Assembly (NCBI GenBank): GCA_017421885.1 | Contig: JAFOHJ010000063.1 | Span: 1-7,280 of the forward strand | Length of the DNA stretch: 7,280 bases | DNA from: Clostridia bacterium | Lineage (GTDB): Bacteria; Bacillota_A; Clostridia; Oscillospirales; Butyricicoccaceae | Direction: 5' to 3' | In this document: piece after piece, positions 1 to 5,867 of the stretch | How the letters are laid out: every line of letters starts with the position of its first letter | Position numbering within the stretch: position 1 is the first letter of the stretch | Program-made: the position numbers and the translations under genes | Notes under the pieces: generated by a model | Seen by the model: the letters and a program-made list of their open reading frames with translations, nothing else | The model's database searches: none | What the model was told of the DNA's origin: nothing

Positions 1-917
1 AGGACGCGGTCGTTGCCGGCCTGAACGGGAAGATGGATGGAATTGCAGATCTTGTCGCTCTTTGCCATTACATCCAAGAGGCGGGGGGTTGCATCCTTGG
101 GGTGGCTGGTCATGAACCTTACGCGGAAGTCGCCGGGGATCTCGCTTATCATCTCGAGAAGGGTCGGGAAATCGCAGACTCCCTCAAGGTCGCTGCCGTA
201 GGAGTTGACGTTCTGGCCCAGCAGGGTGATGTCCTTATAGCCCTCGGCAAGGAGCTTTTTGAACTCCTCGATGATGACCTCGGGCCTGCGGCTGCGCTCG
301 CGGCCTCTTACATAGGGTACGACGCAGTAGGTGCAGAAGTTGTTGCAGCCGTACATGATCGAAAGCCATGCTCTGTGGCCCTTTTTGCGAACCGGCTCGA
401 TGCCCTCGACGATGCAGCCCTTCTCGTCACCCTCAAGGTCGAATACGCGCTTGCCTCTTGCCAGCTTGTTATAAAGCAGCTGGGGGAAACGGCTGAGGGC
501 GTGGGTGCCGAAAACGATATCCACATAGGGATAGCTGTGCTTGATGCGGTCGGCCACATGCTGCTGCTGGGCCATGCAGCCGCAGAGGCAGGTGATGACC
601 GAGGGCTTCTTCTCCTTGGCGTGAGAGAGCTCGCCCACATTGCCGTAAACACGCTGCTCGGCGTGGTCGCGGATGGCACAGGTGTTGATGATGACTACAT
701 CGGCATCGTCGATGCTGTCGCAGAAGCCGAAGCCCATGATGGCCAGCATGCCGCGGATAAGCTCGGTGTCGGCCTCATTCTGCTGGCAGCCGAAGGTCTG
801 GGTGAAGGCGAGGGGACGATCTATGCCCTTCTGCTCGTATATAGCTCTGACTCGGTGGCAGAAATCTATCTGCTCCCGGAGCATTTCGTCGGAAATAACG
901 CGGGAAGTACGCTCCAT
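1..917 (-). CDS. miaB: tRNA-2-methylthio-N6-dimethylallyladenosine synthase MiaB (3' end outside window)
   Basis: Radical-SAM methylthiotransferase that, by family knowledge, adds a methylthio group at C2 of i6A37 in tRNAs reading UNN codons, in the cytoplasm, using two 4Fe-4S clusters. The minus-strand frame gives 305 residues starting MERTSRVISDEM. The N-terminal UPF0004 domain shows its three cluster cysteines at C44 (TFGCQQNEAD), C80 (NTCAIRDHAE) and C114 (CGCMAQQQ). The radical-SAM CxxxCxxC motif is C191-C195-C198 (YGCNNFCTYCVVPYVRGRE), followed by LLGQNVNSYG and MTSHPKD, all typical of MiaB rather than MtaB or RimO. The frame is still open at base 1; family length is about 440-480 aa, so the end of the radical-SAM domain and the TRAM domain lie outside. 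Start is ATG at 917, with GAAAGGA at 931-937 as a somewhat distant ribosome site (13 nt). A good promoter lies just upstream. The N-terminal extension before FTQTFGCQQN resembles clostridial MiaB proteins. Identity is secure. Confidence 0.97.
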   Translation of the reverse strand, partial: MERTSRVISDEMLREQIDFCHRVRAIYEQKGIDRPLAFTQTFGCQQNEADTELIRGMLAIMGFGFCDSIDDADVVIINTCAIRDHAEQRVYGNVGELSHAKEKKPSVITCLCGCMAQQQHVADRIKHSYPYVDIVFGTHALSRFPQLLYNKLARGKRVFDLEGDEKGCIVEGIEPVRKKGHRAWLSIMYGCNNFCTYCVVPYVRGRERSRRPEVIIEEFKKLLAEGYKDITLLGQNVNSYGSDLEGVCDFPTLLEMISEIPGDFRVRFMTSHPKDATPRLLDVMAKSDKICNSIHLPVQAGNDRV

Positions 918-953
918 GATTTATCTCATATCCTTTCGATAAGGGTATTTTAC

Positions 954-985
954 TTGACATTAAATTATAGCAGTTTTTATGTCAA
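954..985. repeat. Inverted repeat across the miaB -10 box (possible operator)
   Basis: TTGACAT at 954-960 and its exact reverse complement ATGTCAA at 979-985 flank 18 bases that contain the TATAAT box of the miaB promoter. The arms lie over the presumed start-site region and the -35/-10 spacer, where a dimeric repressor could block polymerase. It is not a terminator, as it has no GC-rich stem or T-run. In AT-rich DNA a 7-bp inverted repeat can also arise by chance, so the operator role is only a suggestion. Confidence 0.4.
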
Positions 986-992
986 TTATCAA
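964..992 (-). promoter_or_regulatory. Predicted sigma-A promoter of miaB
   Basis: On the minus strand, TTGATA (987-992) and a perfect TATAAT (964-969) are separated by exactly 17 nt. Transcription would start near 957, giving a leader of about 40 nt before the miaB ATG at 917. This is the best promoter match in the window. It is predicted by sequence only. Confidence 0.8.
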
Positions 993-1020
993 TAGCAGGA
1001 TATGGCAAAAGGGGCCATTT

Positions 1021-1094
1021 GCGGGCGAGCAATGCTCTCCCCTACATCTGTCTTATGTGAAATTGCCCTGTAGGGGCGTGCATTGCACGCCCGC
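1021..1094. repeat. Composite inverted repeat of two small hairpins (REP/MITE-like, probably dispersed)
   Basis: A left arm at 1021-1046 and a right arm at 1069-1094 are reverse complements at 23 of 26 positions, with a 22-nt spacer. Each arm is itself a hairpin: GGGCGAGC-AAT-GCTCTCCC (1023-1041, one mismatch) and GGGCGTGC-ATT-GCACGCCC (1074-1092, perfect 8-bp stem). Outer ends read GTAGGGGC/GCCCCTAC-like. No T-run follows, so it is not a normal terminator, and no protein is encoded. Similar GTAGGGGCG...CGCCC hairpin pairs are, from memory, common between genes of Oscillospiraceae genomes; copy number cannot be seen here. It lies between the apeB terminator and the miaB promoter. Confidence 0.75.
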
Positions 1095-1100
1095 CCCTCA

Positions 1101-1131
1101 CCTATTACCTATTACCTTTTCCCTCTTACCT
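1101..1131. repeat. Degenerate heptamer tandem repeat (CCTATTA)n
   Basis: Four heptamers in phase: CCTATTA, CCTATTA, CCTTTTC and CCTCTTA, followed by a partial CCT. On the minus strand this reads as repeated TAATAGG. It sits directly between the composite inverted repeat and the apeB terminator, and is non-coding. It may be a small VNTR or a tail belonging to the neighbouring repeat element. No function can be assigned. Confidence 0.65.
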
Positions 1132-1132
1132 G

Positions 1133-1162
1133 AAAAAAAAGACCACCCGAAGGTGGTCTTTT
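1133..1162 (-). terminator. Intrinsic terminator of apeB, with cUUCGg loop, possibly bidirectional
   Basis: The stem GACCACC (1141-1147) / GGTGGTC (1152-1158) encloses, on the minus strand, the tetraloop TTCG closed by a C-G pair, an unusually stable RNA hairpin. Eight minus-strand T residues follow (A-run 1133-1140). It begins 15 nt after the apeB stop codon. On the plus strand the stem is followed by only TTTT, so termination in that direction would be weaker; no plus-strand gene needs it. Confidence 0.92.
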
Positions 1163-1177
1163 CTATTGAATATAGGC

Positions 1178-2461
1178 TTATCTCTCGTTATAGAAGGCTG
1201 TCAGCAGGGCGATGAGGCTGTTTTCGTCCTCCTGGCCGATCATCTCCATCGACGAGTGCATCGACAGCAGAGGAACGCCCATGTCGATGGCGTTTGCAGG
1301 CAGCATTGCCGAAATTACCGAGCCGATGGTGCCGCCGCCGCGGATATCCGAATGGTTCGAGAACTTCTGATACTTGATGCCGTTCTTCTGGCACAGCTGC
1401 TCGACGATGCCGGTCATAAGGCTGTCGGTGGCATAGGACTGCGAGCAGGCCTGCTTGATGCAGAGGCCCTTGTTGGGAACGCAGTGGTTGTTAGCGTCGT
1501 ATCTTGCGCCGTACATGGGGTTATAGGCGTGTGCGGCATCGAGAGAGAAGATGAGGCTGCGCGACATAGCCATCATATAATCCTCCTCGGTCAGGCCGAG
1601 GGCGTTATAGATGCGCTTGAATATAAACTCGGTGATGTTGGAGTTGGCGCCTACCTTCGAGCGGTTGCCGATCTCCTCGTGGTCGTATGCGATGGCAGCC
1701 GAGATGCCCTTGTCGTTGCTCGATGCCGTGATGGCCGAGATGAGGGCATAAACGCTGGAGAGGTTGTCGAACCTGGGCGATGCGAGGAACTCTCCCTTGC
1801 CGCCCCATACTGTGCAGGGAGCGCAGTTGTAGACATAGAGCTCGTAGTCGAGGATATCTTCGGCCTTTACATTCATTTCATTTGCCATGAAGTCGCGGAA
1901 GAAGTGCTCGCTCTCGGTGCCATCGGCCATGCCGAGAATGGGATACATTTTGGATGCCTGTTTGGCCTCCACCTTGCTCTTGTCGGAGATATGGGGAGCC
2001 AGGTCTGCGATCATGACAACGGGGCGCTTAAGGTCGACGAAGTGTACGTTGGGGTGCAGCACGTCATCCGACTTTGTGATGACGCGGCCTGCGATGGAGA
2101 GGGGCCTGTCGTGCCAGCTCTCAAGACGAGGGCCGCCGTAGACCTCGGTGTCGAGGCAGAGATAGCCGCCGATCTTCATCTCGGCATGGGGCTTGATGCG
2201 GAAGCAGGGCGAATCGCTGTGGGAAGCGCCGATGTGGCAGCCCTGAGAGGGGTCGAAGTTTTTGCCGACCTCGAATGCGCAGATATACGAGTCGTTGTAT
2301 ACGACATAGTATCTGCCGCCCTTTTCAAGGCTCCAGCGGTCGCCTGCCTCAAGCTTCTTGAAGCCGGCATTATCAAGGAGCTTCGATGCAGAGATTACTG
2401 CATGGAAGGGAGTGGTCGAACTGTCGATAAAGGACATAAAGCCCTGATTGTTGTATTCCAT
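1178..2461 (-). CDS. apeB: M18-family zinc aminopeptidase (aspartyl aminopeptidase type)
   Basis: Cytoplasmic dizinc exopeptidase that removes N-terminal residues from peptides; family members often prefer acidic residues, but specificity cannot be read here. The product is 427 aa, normal for bacterial M18 enzymes. The expected metal and catalytic residues are in order: H81 in GASHSDSPCFRIKP, D232 in SPRFDNLSS, E262-E263 in YDHEEIGNRS, D308 in SLDAAHAYNP, and H402 in SMHSSMEMIG near the C-terminus. HSDIRGGGTIG (370-380) is also typical. No signal peptide. The chosen start is ATG at 2461, because GGAGG (2471-2475) lies 9 nt upstream; an in-frame ATG at 2494 would add 11 poorly conserved-looking residues and overlap the putative promoter. 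The gene follows the LRR gene with a 67-nt gap lacking a terminator, so some readthrough is possible, and ends at the terminator at 1133-1162. The symbol is by family likeness; peptide scavenging is an inferred role. Confidence 0.95.
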   Translation of the reverse strand: MEYNNQGFMSFIDSSTTPFHAVISASKLLDNAGFKKLEAGDRWSLEKGGRYYVVYNDSYICAFEVGKNFDPSQGCHIGASHSDSPCFRIKPHAEMKIGGYLCLDTEVYGGPRLESWHDRPLSIAGRVITKSDDVLHPNVHFVDLKRPVVMIADLAPHISDKSKVEAKQASKMYPILGMADGTESEHFFRDFMANEMNVKAEDILDYELYVYNCAPCTVWGGKGEFLASPRFDNLSSVYALISAITASSNDKGISAAIAYDHEEIGNRSKVGANSNITEFIFKRIYNALGLTEEDYMMAMSRSLIFSLDAAHAYNPMYGARYDANNHCVPNKGLCIKQACSQSYATDSLMTGIVEQLCQKNGIKYQKFSNHSDIRGGGTIGSVISAMLPANAIDMGVPLLSMHSSMEMIGQEDENSLIALLTAFYNER

Positions 2462-2491
2462 AACTGTTTTCCTCCGGTTTGGTATTATGTT

Positions 2492-2518
2492 CATTATGAC
2501 TCATTTCTGCTCATAATG
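2492..2518. repeat. 8-bp inverted repeat CATTATGA-N11-TCATAATG in the apeB promoter
   Basis: Perfect inverted repeat with half-sites at 2492-2499 and 2511-2518, centred in the predicted -35/-10 spacer of the apeB promoter. The centre-to-centre spacing of 19 bp is compatible with a dimeric helix-turn-helix regulator binding two successive grooves. No T-run follows and the arms are AT-rich, so a terminator is unlikely. The operator function is inferred from placement only. Confidence 0.45.
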
Positions 2519-2521
2519 CAA
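2493..2521 (-). promoter_or_regulatory. Possible promoter of the M18 aminopeptidase gene
   Basis: On the minus strand CATAAT (2493-2498, five of six matches to TATAAT) lies 17 nt from TTGCAT (2516-2521), which keeps only the TTG of the -35 consensus. It sits in a 67-nt AT-rich gap, with the ribosome site 18 nt downstream of the -10. Because no terminator separates apeB from the upstream gene, this may be a secondary promoter. Confidence 0.45.
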
Positions 2522-2528
2522 GCCCGGC

Positions 2529-5072
2529 TTACTGTGCCATGGCCTCTCTGATATCATAGAGCATGCTGCAGGTGACCGGTGATTCCGATCCGTCAATATA
2601 TCTTGTCAGAAATACCTCCATAAAGGCCGAACCCTCGGGTATGGTCATGGTTTTCTGAACAGACCCCTTAACATATGCCCTGGCCGAATAGAGATATGCC
2701 ACACTTGTGCCGAGCATACGGTCATTTTCGTCATAGAAGGCCACATATGCTCTGTACTCCTCGGTCTTTTCGCGGTGGAAAGCCTCGATGTATACGTGCC
2801 TCTTCCCATTTGTCTCAGGCTCATAGATCTTTATTTCGTCCAGCAATGACACGGTGCCTCCGTCGGTGTAGGTGCCCGTGGAGTATTCAGAATACTCCTC
2901 ACTGCCAAATCCGTCACCTTCGGGTCTTCTGAGGATCATCACCGCTCCCGGCACACTTCCAAAGGCATTTTCTGCCAGTTCGGGTGCATTGCCCTCGAAA
3001 TATATGGCACATCGGCTGTTTATGCTGTCGCCAAGGAGATTTGCAAAAGCACCCGACTCGATCTTCTTTACATTTTCGCCCAGATATACCCTCTCAAGGC
3101 CCGACTCGCCGAAGGCATCGACACCGATAGTGTCAAGGCCGCTGCCCGAACGGAACTCCTTCAGGGCAAAGCAGGCATAGAAAGCCTTTTCCCCGATGGT
3201 TTTAATATGATCGCCAAGCTCGATATGCTCCAACTTGTCGCAGTACATGAATGTGCTCCCATCCAGCTTCTCAAGAAAAGGACAGTCGGAAAAATCGATC
3301 TTGGTAATGTCGCTTCCGGCAAAGGCATTTTTTCCAATGGTCTTGAGCATGACCGGCAGGCGGATGCCGCTGAAGGTCGTATCATCCAGAGCTTCATCGC
3401 TGATCTCAACTACAGGATAGAGATTTTTTTCATAACGGATAAAATCGGGCAGGATCAGCCTTCCCTCATCATCTTTTTCGATATCCTCATCGCTGCTGGC
3501 ATACAGAACCGCACAACGGTTCACATGATCGATGGAATACTGGACTCCTCCCCCAAAAATGCCGTCTTTTATCAGCGGCTTGAAAAAGGTCTCCATATTC
3601 TCGTCGACCGTATAGGGCAGGTCATAGGTTTCGGCATAACGCGAAGCAGTGCTTTCCGCACCGCAGACAAACGAAAGATCGGAAGAAACATTAAGATTGC
3701 TGTCTATAAAGGCATTTACATGAATGGCCACGACACTTGACGGTATGGTGACCTGTCCAAGCGCCAAACAGCCTGCAAAAGTGTCGGTTATATAGGCCAG
3801 ACCCTCCTGCATCTCCACATCGCAAAGCTCGCTGCAGAACGAGAAAGCCTGGGGCTGGAGGACCGTCAGCTTAGGCAGCTTCACCGACACAAGACCCGAG
3901 TTTTTAAAGGCTGCTCTGCCTATATCACAGCTGTTCTCCGACATATCAAGCTCCTTCAGGGCTGTGCATCCGCGGAAGGCATACTCGCCGATATGCCATA
4001 TCGAATCGGGCAGCCGGAGGTCGGCAAGCTGATCGCAGCTGTCAAACATATAGGGATAGACACGCTGTGAACCGAGGCCGAATGTGACCTTTTCCACCGT
4101 TGTTTCCATAAAAGCCTTATCTCCGCTGATCACCGTCCCCGGAATATACAGCTCCTTTATTCCAACCCCTGCAAAGGCAGCCTCGCCAATGGACATAAGG
4201 CCCTCGGGCAGCTCAATTTCCGCAAGGGCGGTGCAGCCGGCAAATGCGCGGCGGCCTATATCGATGAGGCCCTCATTGAAAACGGCTTTTCTGATATTCC
4301 CGTTATTCTCAAAGAGGCCCGACTTTATCATCCTTGTCCTTTCGGGAAATACGAGCTCGGTGTCTGTTCCCTCATAATCTATAAGAATGCCGGTGCCCTT
4401 GATGAACACATATCCGTCCTCGATTTCCGTATCGGGAGTATACTCGCTGTAGCTTATCGTAGGCTCCTCAGTGACAAACCAGTCACCGGAGAATCCCCAG
4501 GGCCAGTCTGCGCTGTTAACAAGGAAAAGCTCATCGTCGATCTTTTCGGGATAGCTGAGATAGTTGACACCGCCTATGATAACGCATCCCCTGATAGGAT
4601 CACCTCTGAAATCGGTCAGCATATCAAGGTCCAGAGCCCTGAGAATTGCATACTGGCTGAGGACACAGCCAAGATTGCCGCCGGATTTACCCAGCATCGG
4701 TCTTGCAAATATGGGAATATCCTTATACCATATGGTGCTGTCCTCTTTAACGGTATGGTGGATATAAGTCCAGGCTGCGTAATATCGCTCCACCGGCGAA
4801 TAGTCGTCGGTATTTATGACCATATCTCCGAAAACCTCGGTGATGACCGAATACATCTGCCTGTAAATATCAGGATAATTGGTTTTACTGAGCTTCGATG
4901 GCTCCTCCATTTCAATTACCTCCAGCAGCACCGGAAGGTCCTTGAAGAAGTAACTGTACCTGCCCAGACATGGGCAGAAATACACGCCGTCTATATACAG
5001 CGCAGCTGCCGGCTGCACGGTCATTACCAGCACCAGCGCCAGCGCCGCAACTCTTCTTATCAAACCTTTCAT
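2529..5072 (-). CDS. Secreted BspA-type leucine-rich-repeat protein with degenerate transglutaminase-like N-terminal domain
   Basis: 847-residue exported protein. Residues 1-24 form a Sec signal peptide (MKGLIRR, hydrophobic ALALVLVMTV, then AAA before LYIDG). Residues about 90-200 resemble a transglutaminase fold: a helix YYAAWTYIHH, Cys136 in GNLGCVLSQYAILRAL, GGVNYL (167-172) where HAWNxV is expected, and LFLVNSADW (182-190) where WYxVDxTW is expected. The Cys is kept but the His and Asp positions read Gly167 and Asn186. Residues about 222-488 form a first LRR_5 solenoid (units such as IGEYAFRGCTALKELDM), capped by CGAESTASRYAETYDLPY. Residues about 505-715 form a second, opening with a BspA-type lead-in (YPVVEISDEAL) and ending NAPELAENAF. 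Residues 741-847 are beta-rich and unassigned. No LPXTG, SLH or C-terminal membrane anchor is seen. ATG at 5072 has GGAGG at 5080-5084, 7 nt away. Such proteins often bind host or surface ligands; the ligand here is unknown. Confidence 0.93.
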   Translation of the reverse strand: MKGLIRRVAALALVLVMTVQPAAALYIDGVYFCPCLGRYSYFFKDLPVLLEVIEMEEPSKLSKTNYPDIYRQMYSVITEVFGDMVINTDDYSPVERYYAAWTYIHHTVKEDSTIWYKDIPIFARPMLGKSGGNLGCVLSQYAILRALDLDMLTDFRGDPIRGCVIIGGVNYLSYPEKIDDELFLVNSADWPWGFSGDWFVTEEPTISYSEYTPDTEIEDGYVFIKGTGILIDYEGTDTELVFPERTRMIKSGLFENNGNIRKAVFNEGLIDIGRRAFAGCTALAEIELPEGLMSIGEAAFAGVGIKELYIPGTVISGDKAFMETTVEKVTFGLGSQRVYPYMFDSCDQLADLRLPDSIWHIGEYAFRGCTALKELDMSENSCDIGRAAFKNSGLVSVKLPKLTVLQPQAFSFCSELCDVEMQEGLAYITDTFAGCLALGQVTIPSSVVAIHVNAFIDSNLNVSSDLSFVCGAESTASRYAETYDLPYTVDENMETFFKPLIKDGIFGGGVQYSIDHVNRCAVLYASSDEDIEKDDEGRLILPDFIRYEKNLYPVVEISDEALDDTTFSGIRLPVMLKTIGKNAFAGSDITKIDFSDCPFLEKLDGSTFMYCDKLEHIELGDHIKTIGEKAFYACFALKEFRSGSGLDTIGVDAFGESGLERVYLGENVKKIESGAFANLLGDSINSRCAIYFEGNAPELAENAFGSVPGAVMILRRPEGDGFGSEEYSEYSTGTYTDGGTVSLLDEIKIYEPETNGKRHVYIEAFHREKTEEYRAYVAFYDENDRMLGTSVAYLYSARAYVKGSVQKTMTIPEGSAFMEVFLTRYIDGSESPVTCSMLYDIREAMAQ

Positions 5073-5103
5073 GCGATCTCCTCCAAAAACATACTATGAT
5101 TTG

Positions 5104-5133
5104 AGTATACCATGAATCACCGCAGGCGGTCAA
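5104..5133 (-). promoter_or_regulatory. Extended -10 promoter of the LRR protein gene
   Basis: On the minus strand TTGACC (5128-5133) is followed after 18 nt by TATACT (5104-5109), preceded by TGG (5110-5112), i.e. a TGn extended -10. Predicted transcription starts near 5097, giving a leader of about 25 nt containing the GGAGG site. The -35 box touches the end of the T-run of the preceding terminator, so the two elements are packed without a gap. Confidence 0.75.
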
Positions 5134-5162
5134 AACAAAAAACCACGCGTGAAGGGTGGTTT
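5132..5162 (-). terminator. Intrinsic terminator of the PadR/HAAS unit
   Basis: The minus-strand hairpin AAACCAC (5156-5162) / GTGGTTT (5140-5146) has a 9-nt loop and is followed by TTTTTTGTTTTG (5131-5142). It begins 7 nt after the stop codon of the gene ending at 5169. The stem is modest in GC, but the T-run is long. It closes the unit before the LRR gene promoter. Confidence 0.85.
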
Positions 5163-5168
5163 CTTTCA

Positions 5169-5867
5169 TTATTTCTGATTAAGGATAAGGGTCTCGCGGT
5201 AGATCTCCTCGCCGCTTTTGTCAAAGAGATAAATGTCAATTGCCGCCTCCATCCTGCCCTCTTCCACATCCGAGAGTATTTCGTTTATCTCGTCTTTATG
5301 CTCGCGGTTGAGGCCGTTTACGCCGAAAAGGGTAAGAAAGCCATCGCCCACCCTGCTCGTCGTGGTCTCGAAGGTCATCCCTCCGCAGCGCACCAGAGCC
5401 CCTGCCGAGGCCGCTTCGCCCTCGTTATCGAAGAAATACACCGGCAGGTTGGCGCCGCCGTGATTTATCACCGAGCCGTCGGGCTGAGCCACCCAGTCGT
5501 CCATCCACAGATAGCTGCCCTGAACATAGTCGATGCGTCCGCCCCTTGGCTGCGCCCTCAGAGAATAGGCCTTCCATAAGGGGTTAAAGATCAGCACATC
5601 GCTGCTTCTGAGGTAGGCGCAGTAGGTGTATTCCCCGTCGCGGCTGACTCCGAACATCTCGCGCACACCGCCAAGGTCATTTCCAAGGCTGAAGGCATAT
5701 TCATCCAGCAGAATGAGCTCGGCATCCTCAACGAAATGGCTCTTTTCAATATCCTTCATGGCCCATTCGGGGCTGAGGGCGGGGCATCCGCCATAGAACC
5801 ATCCGCCCACCAGAGCAGCGATGCCGATGGCGGCAAACAGAGCTATTTTTCTGATCTTACGCTTCAT
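5169..5867 (-). CDS. Membrane-anchored protein of unknown function, last gene of the PadR/HAAS unit
   Basis: 232 residues. A basic N-terminus (MKRKIRK) and a single hydrophobic segment at about 8-26 predict an N-in, C-out anchor or uncleaved signal; Cys28 follows GG but the preceding residues are not a good lipobox. The remaining 200 residues look extracytoplasmic and beta-rich, with aromatic stretches (WMDDW at 121-125) and no catalytic motif that I recognise. The end (MEAAIDIYLFDKSGEEIYRE) resembles the end of the partial protein at 6974-7280, suggesting a shared domain. The ATG at 5867 overlaps the HAAS gene stop as ATGA, with GAGGAGG about 7 nt upstream, so translation is probably coupled. 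The unit's terminator follows 7 nt after the stop codon. The gene is real by its coupling, signals and codon use; its function is unknown, perhaps an envelope partner of the HAAS protein. Confidence 0.85.
   Translation of the reverse strand: MKRKIRKIALFAAIGIAALVGGWFYGGCPALSPEWAMKDIEKSHFVEDAELILLDEYAFSLGNDLGGVREMFGVSRDGEYTYCAYLRSSDVLIFNPLWKAYSLRAQPRGGRIDYVQGSYLWMDDWVAQPDGSVINHGGANLPVYFFDNEGEAASAGALVRCGGMTFETTTSRVGDGFLTLFGVNGLNREHKDEINEILSDVEEGRMEAAIDIYLFDKSGEEIYRETLILNQK

Noticed and set aside
33..995. 320-aa plus-strand open frame over the miaB region
   Set aside because: It is the antisense shadow of an unmistakable MiaB with all cluster cysteines. The plus frame has low-complexity Ala/Leu/Val/Asp composition, no ribosome site, and runs through the miaB promoter.
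1002..1018. Small stem ATGGC / GCCAT upstream of miaB
   Set aside because: Only 5 bp with a 7-nt loop, no T-run, and upstream of the promoter; expected by chance.
1166..2551. 461-aa plus-strand open frame covering the aminopeptidase gene
   Set aside because: Complementary to apeB codon for codon, which explains its length. It would begin on the apeB terminator, lacks a ribosome site, and the minus frame has all M18 catalytic residues.
2529..2860. LRR protein C-terminus as homologue of the PadR-unit proteins
   Set aside because: The AYVAFYDENDRML stretch is loosely like the strand-turn-strand ends of the other two proteins, but such beta hairpins are generic and no extended alignment is visible.
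3207..3740. 177-aa plus-strand open frame inside the LRR gene
   Set aside because: Lies wholly opposite the LRR coding frame, without ribosome site or recognisable motif. Repetitive LRR codons readily leave such antisense frames open.
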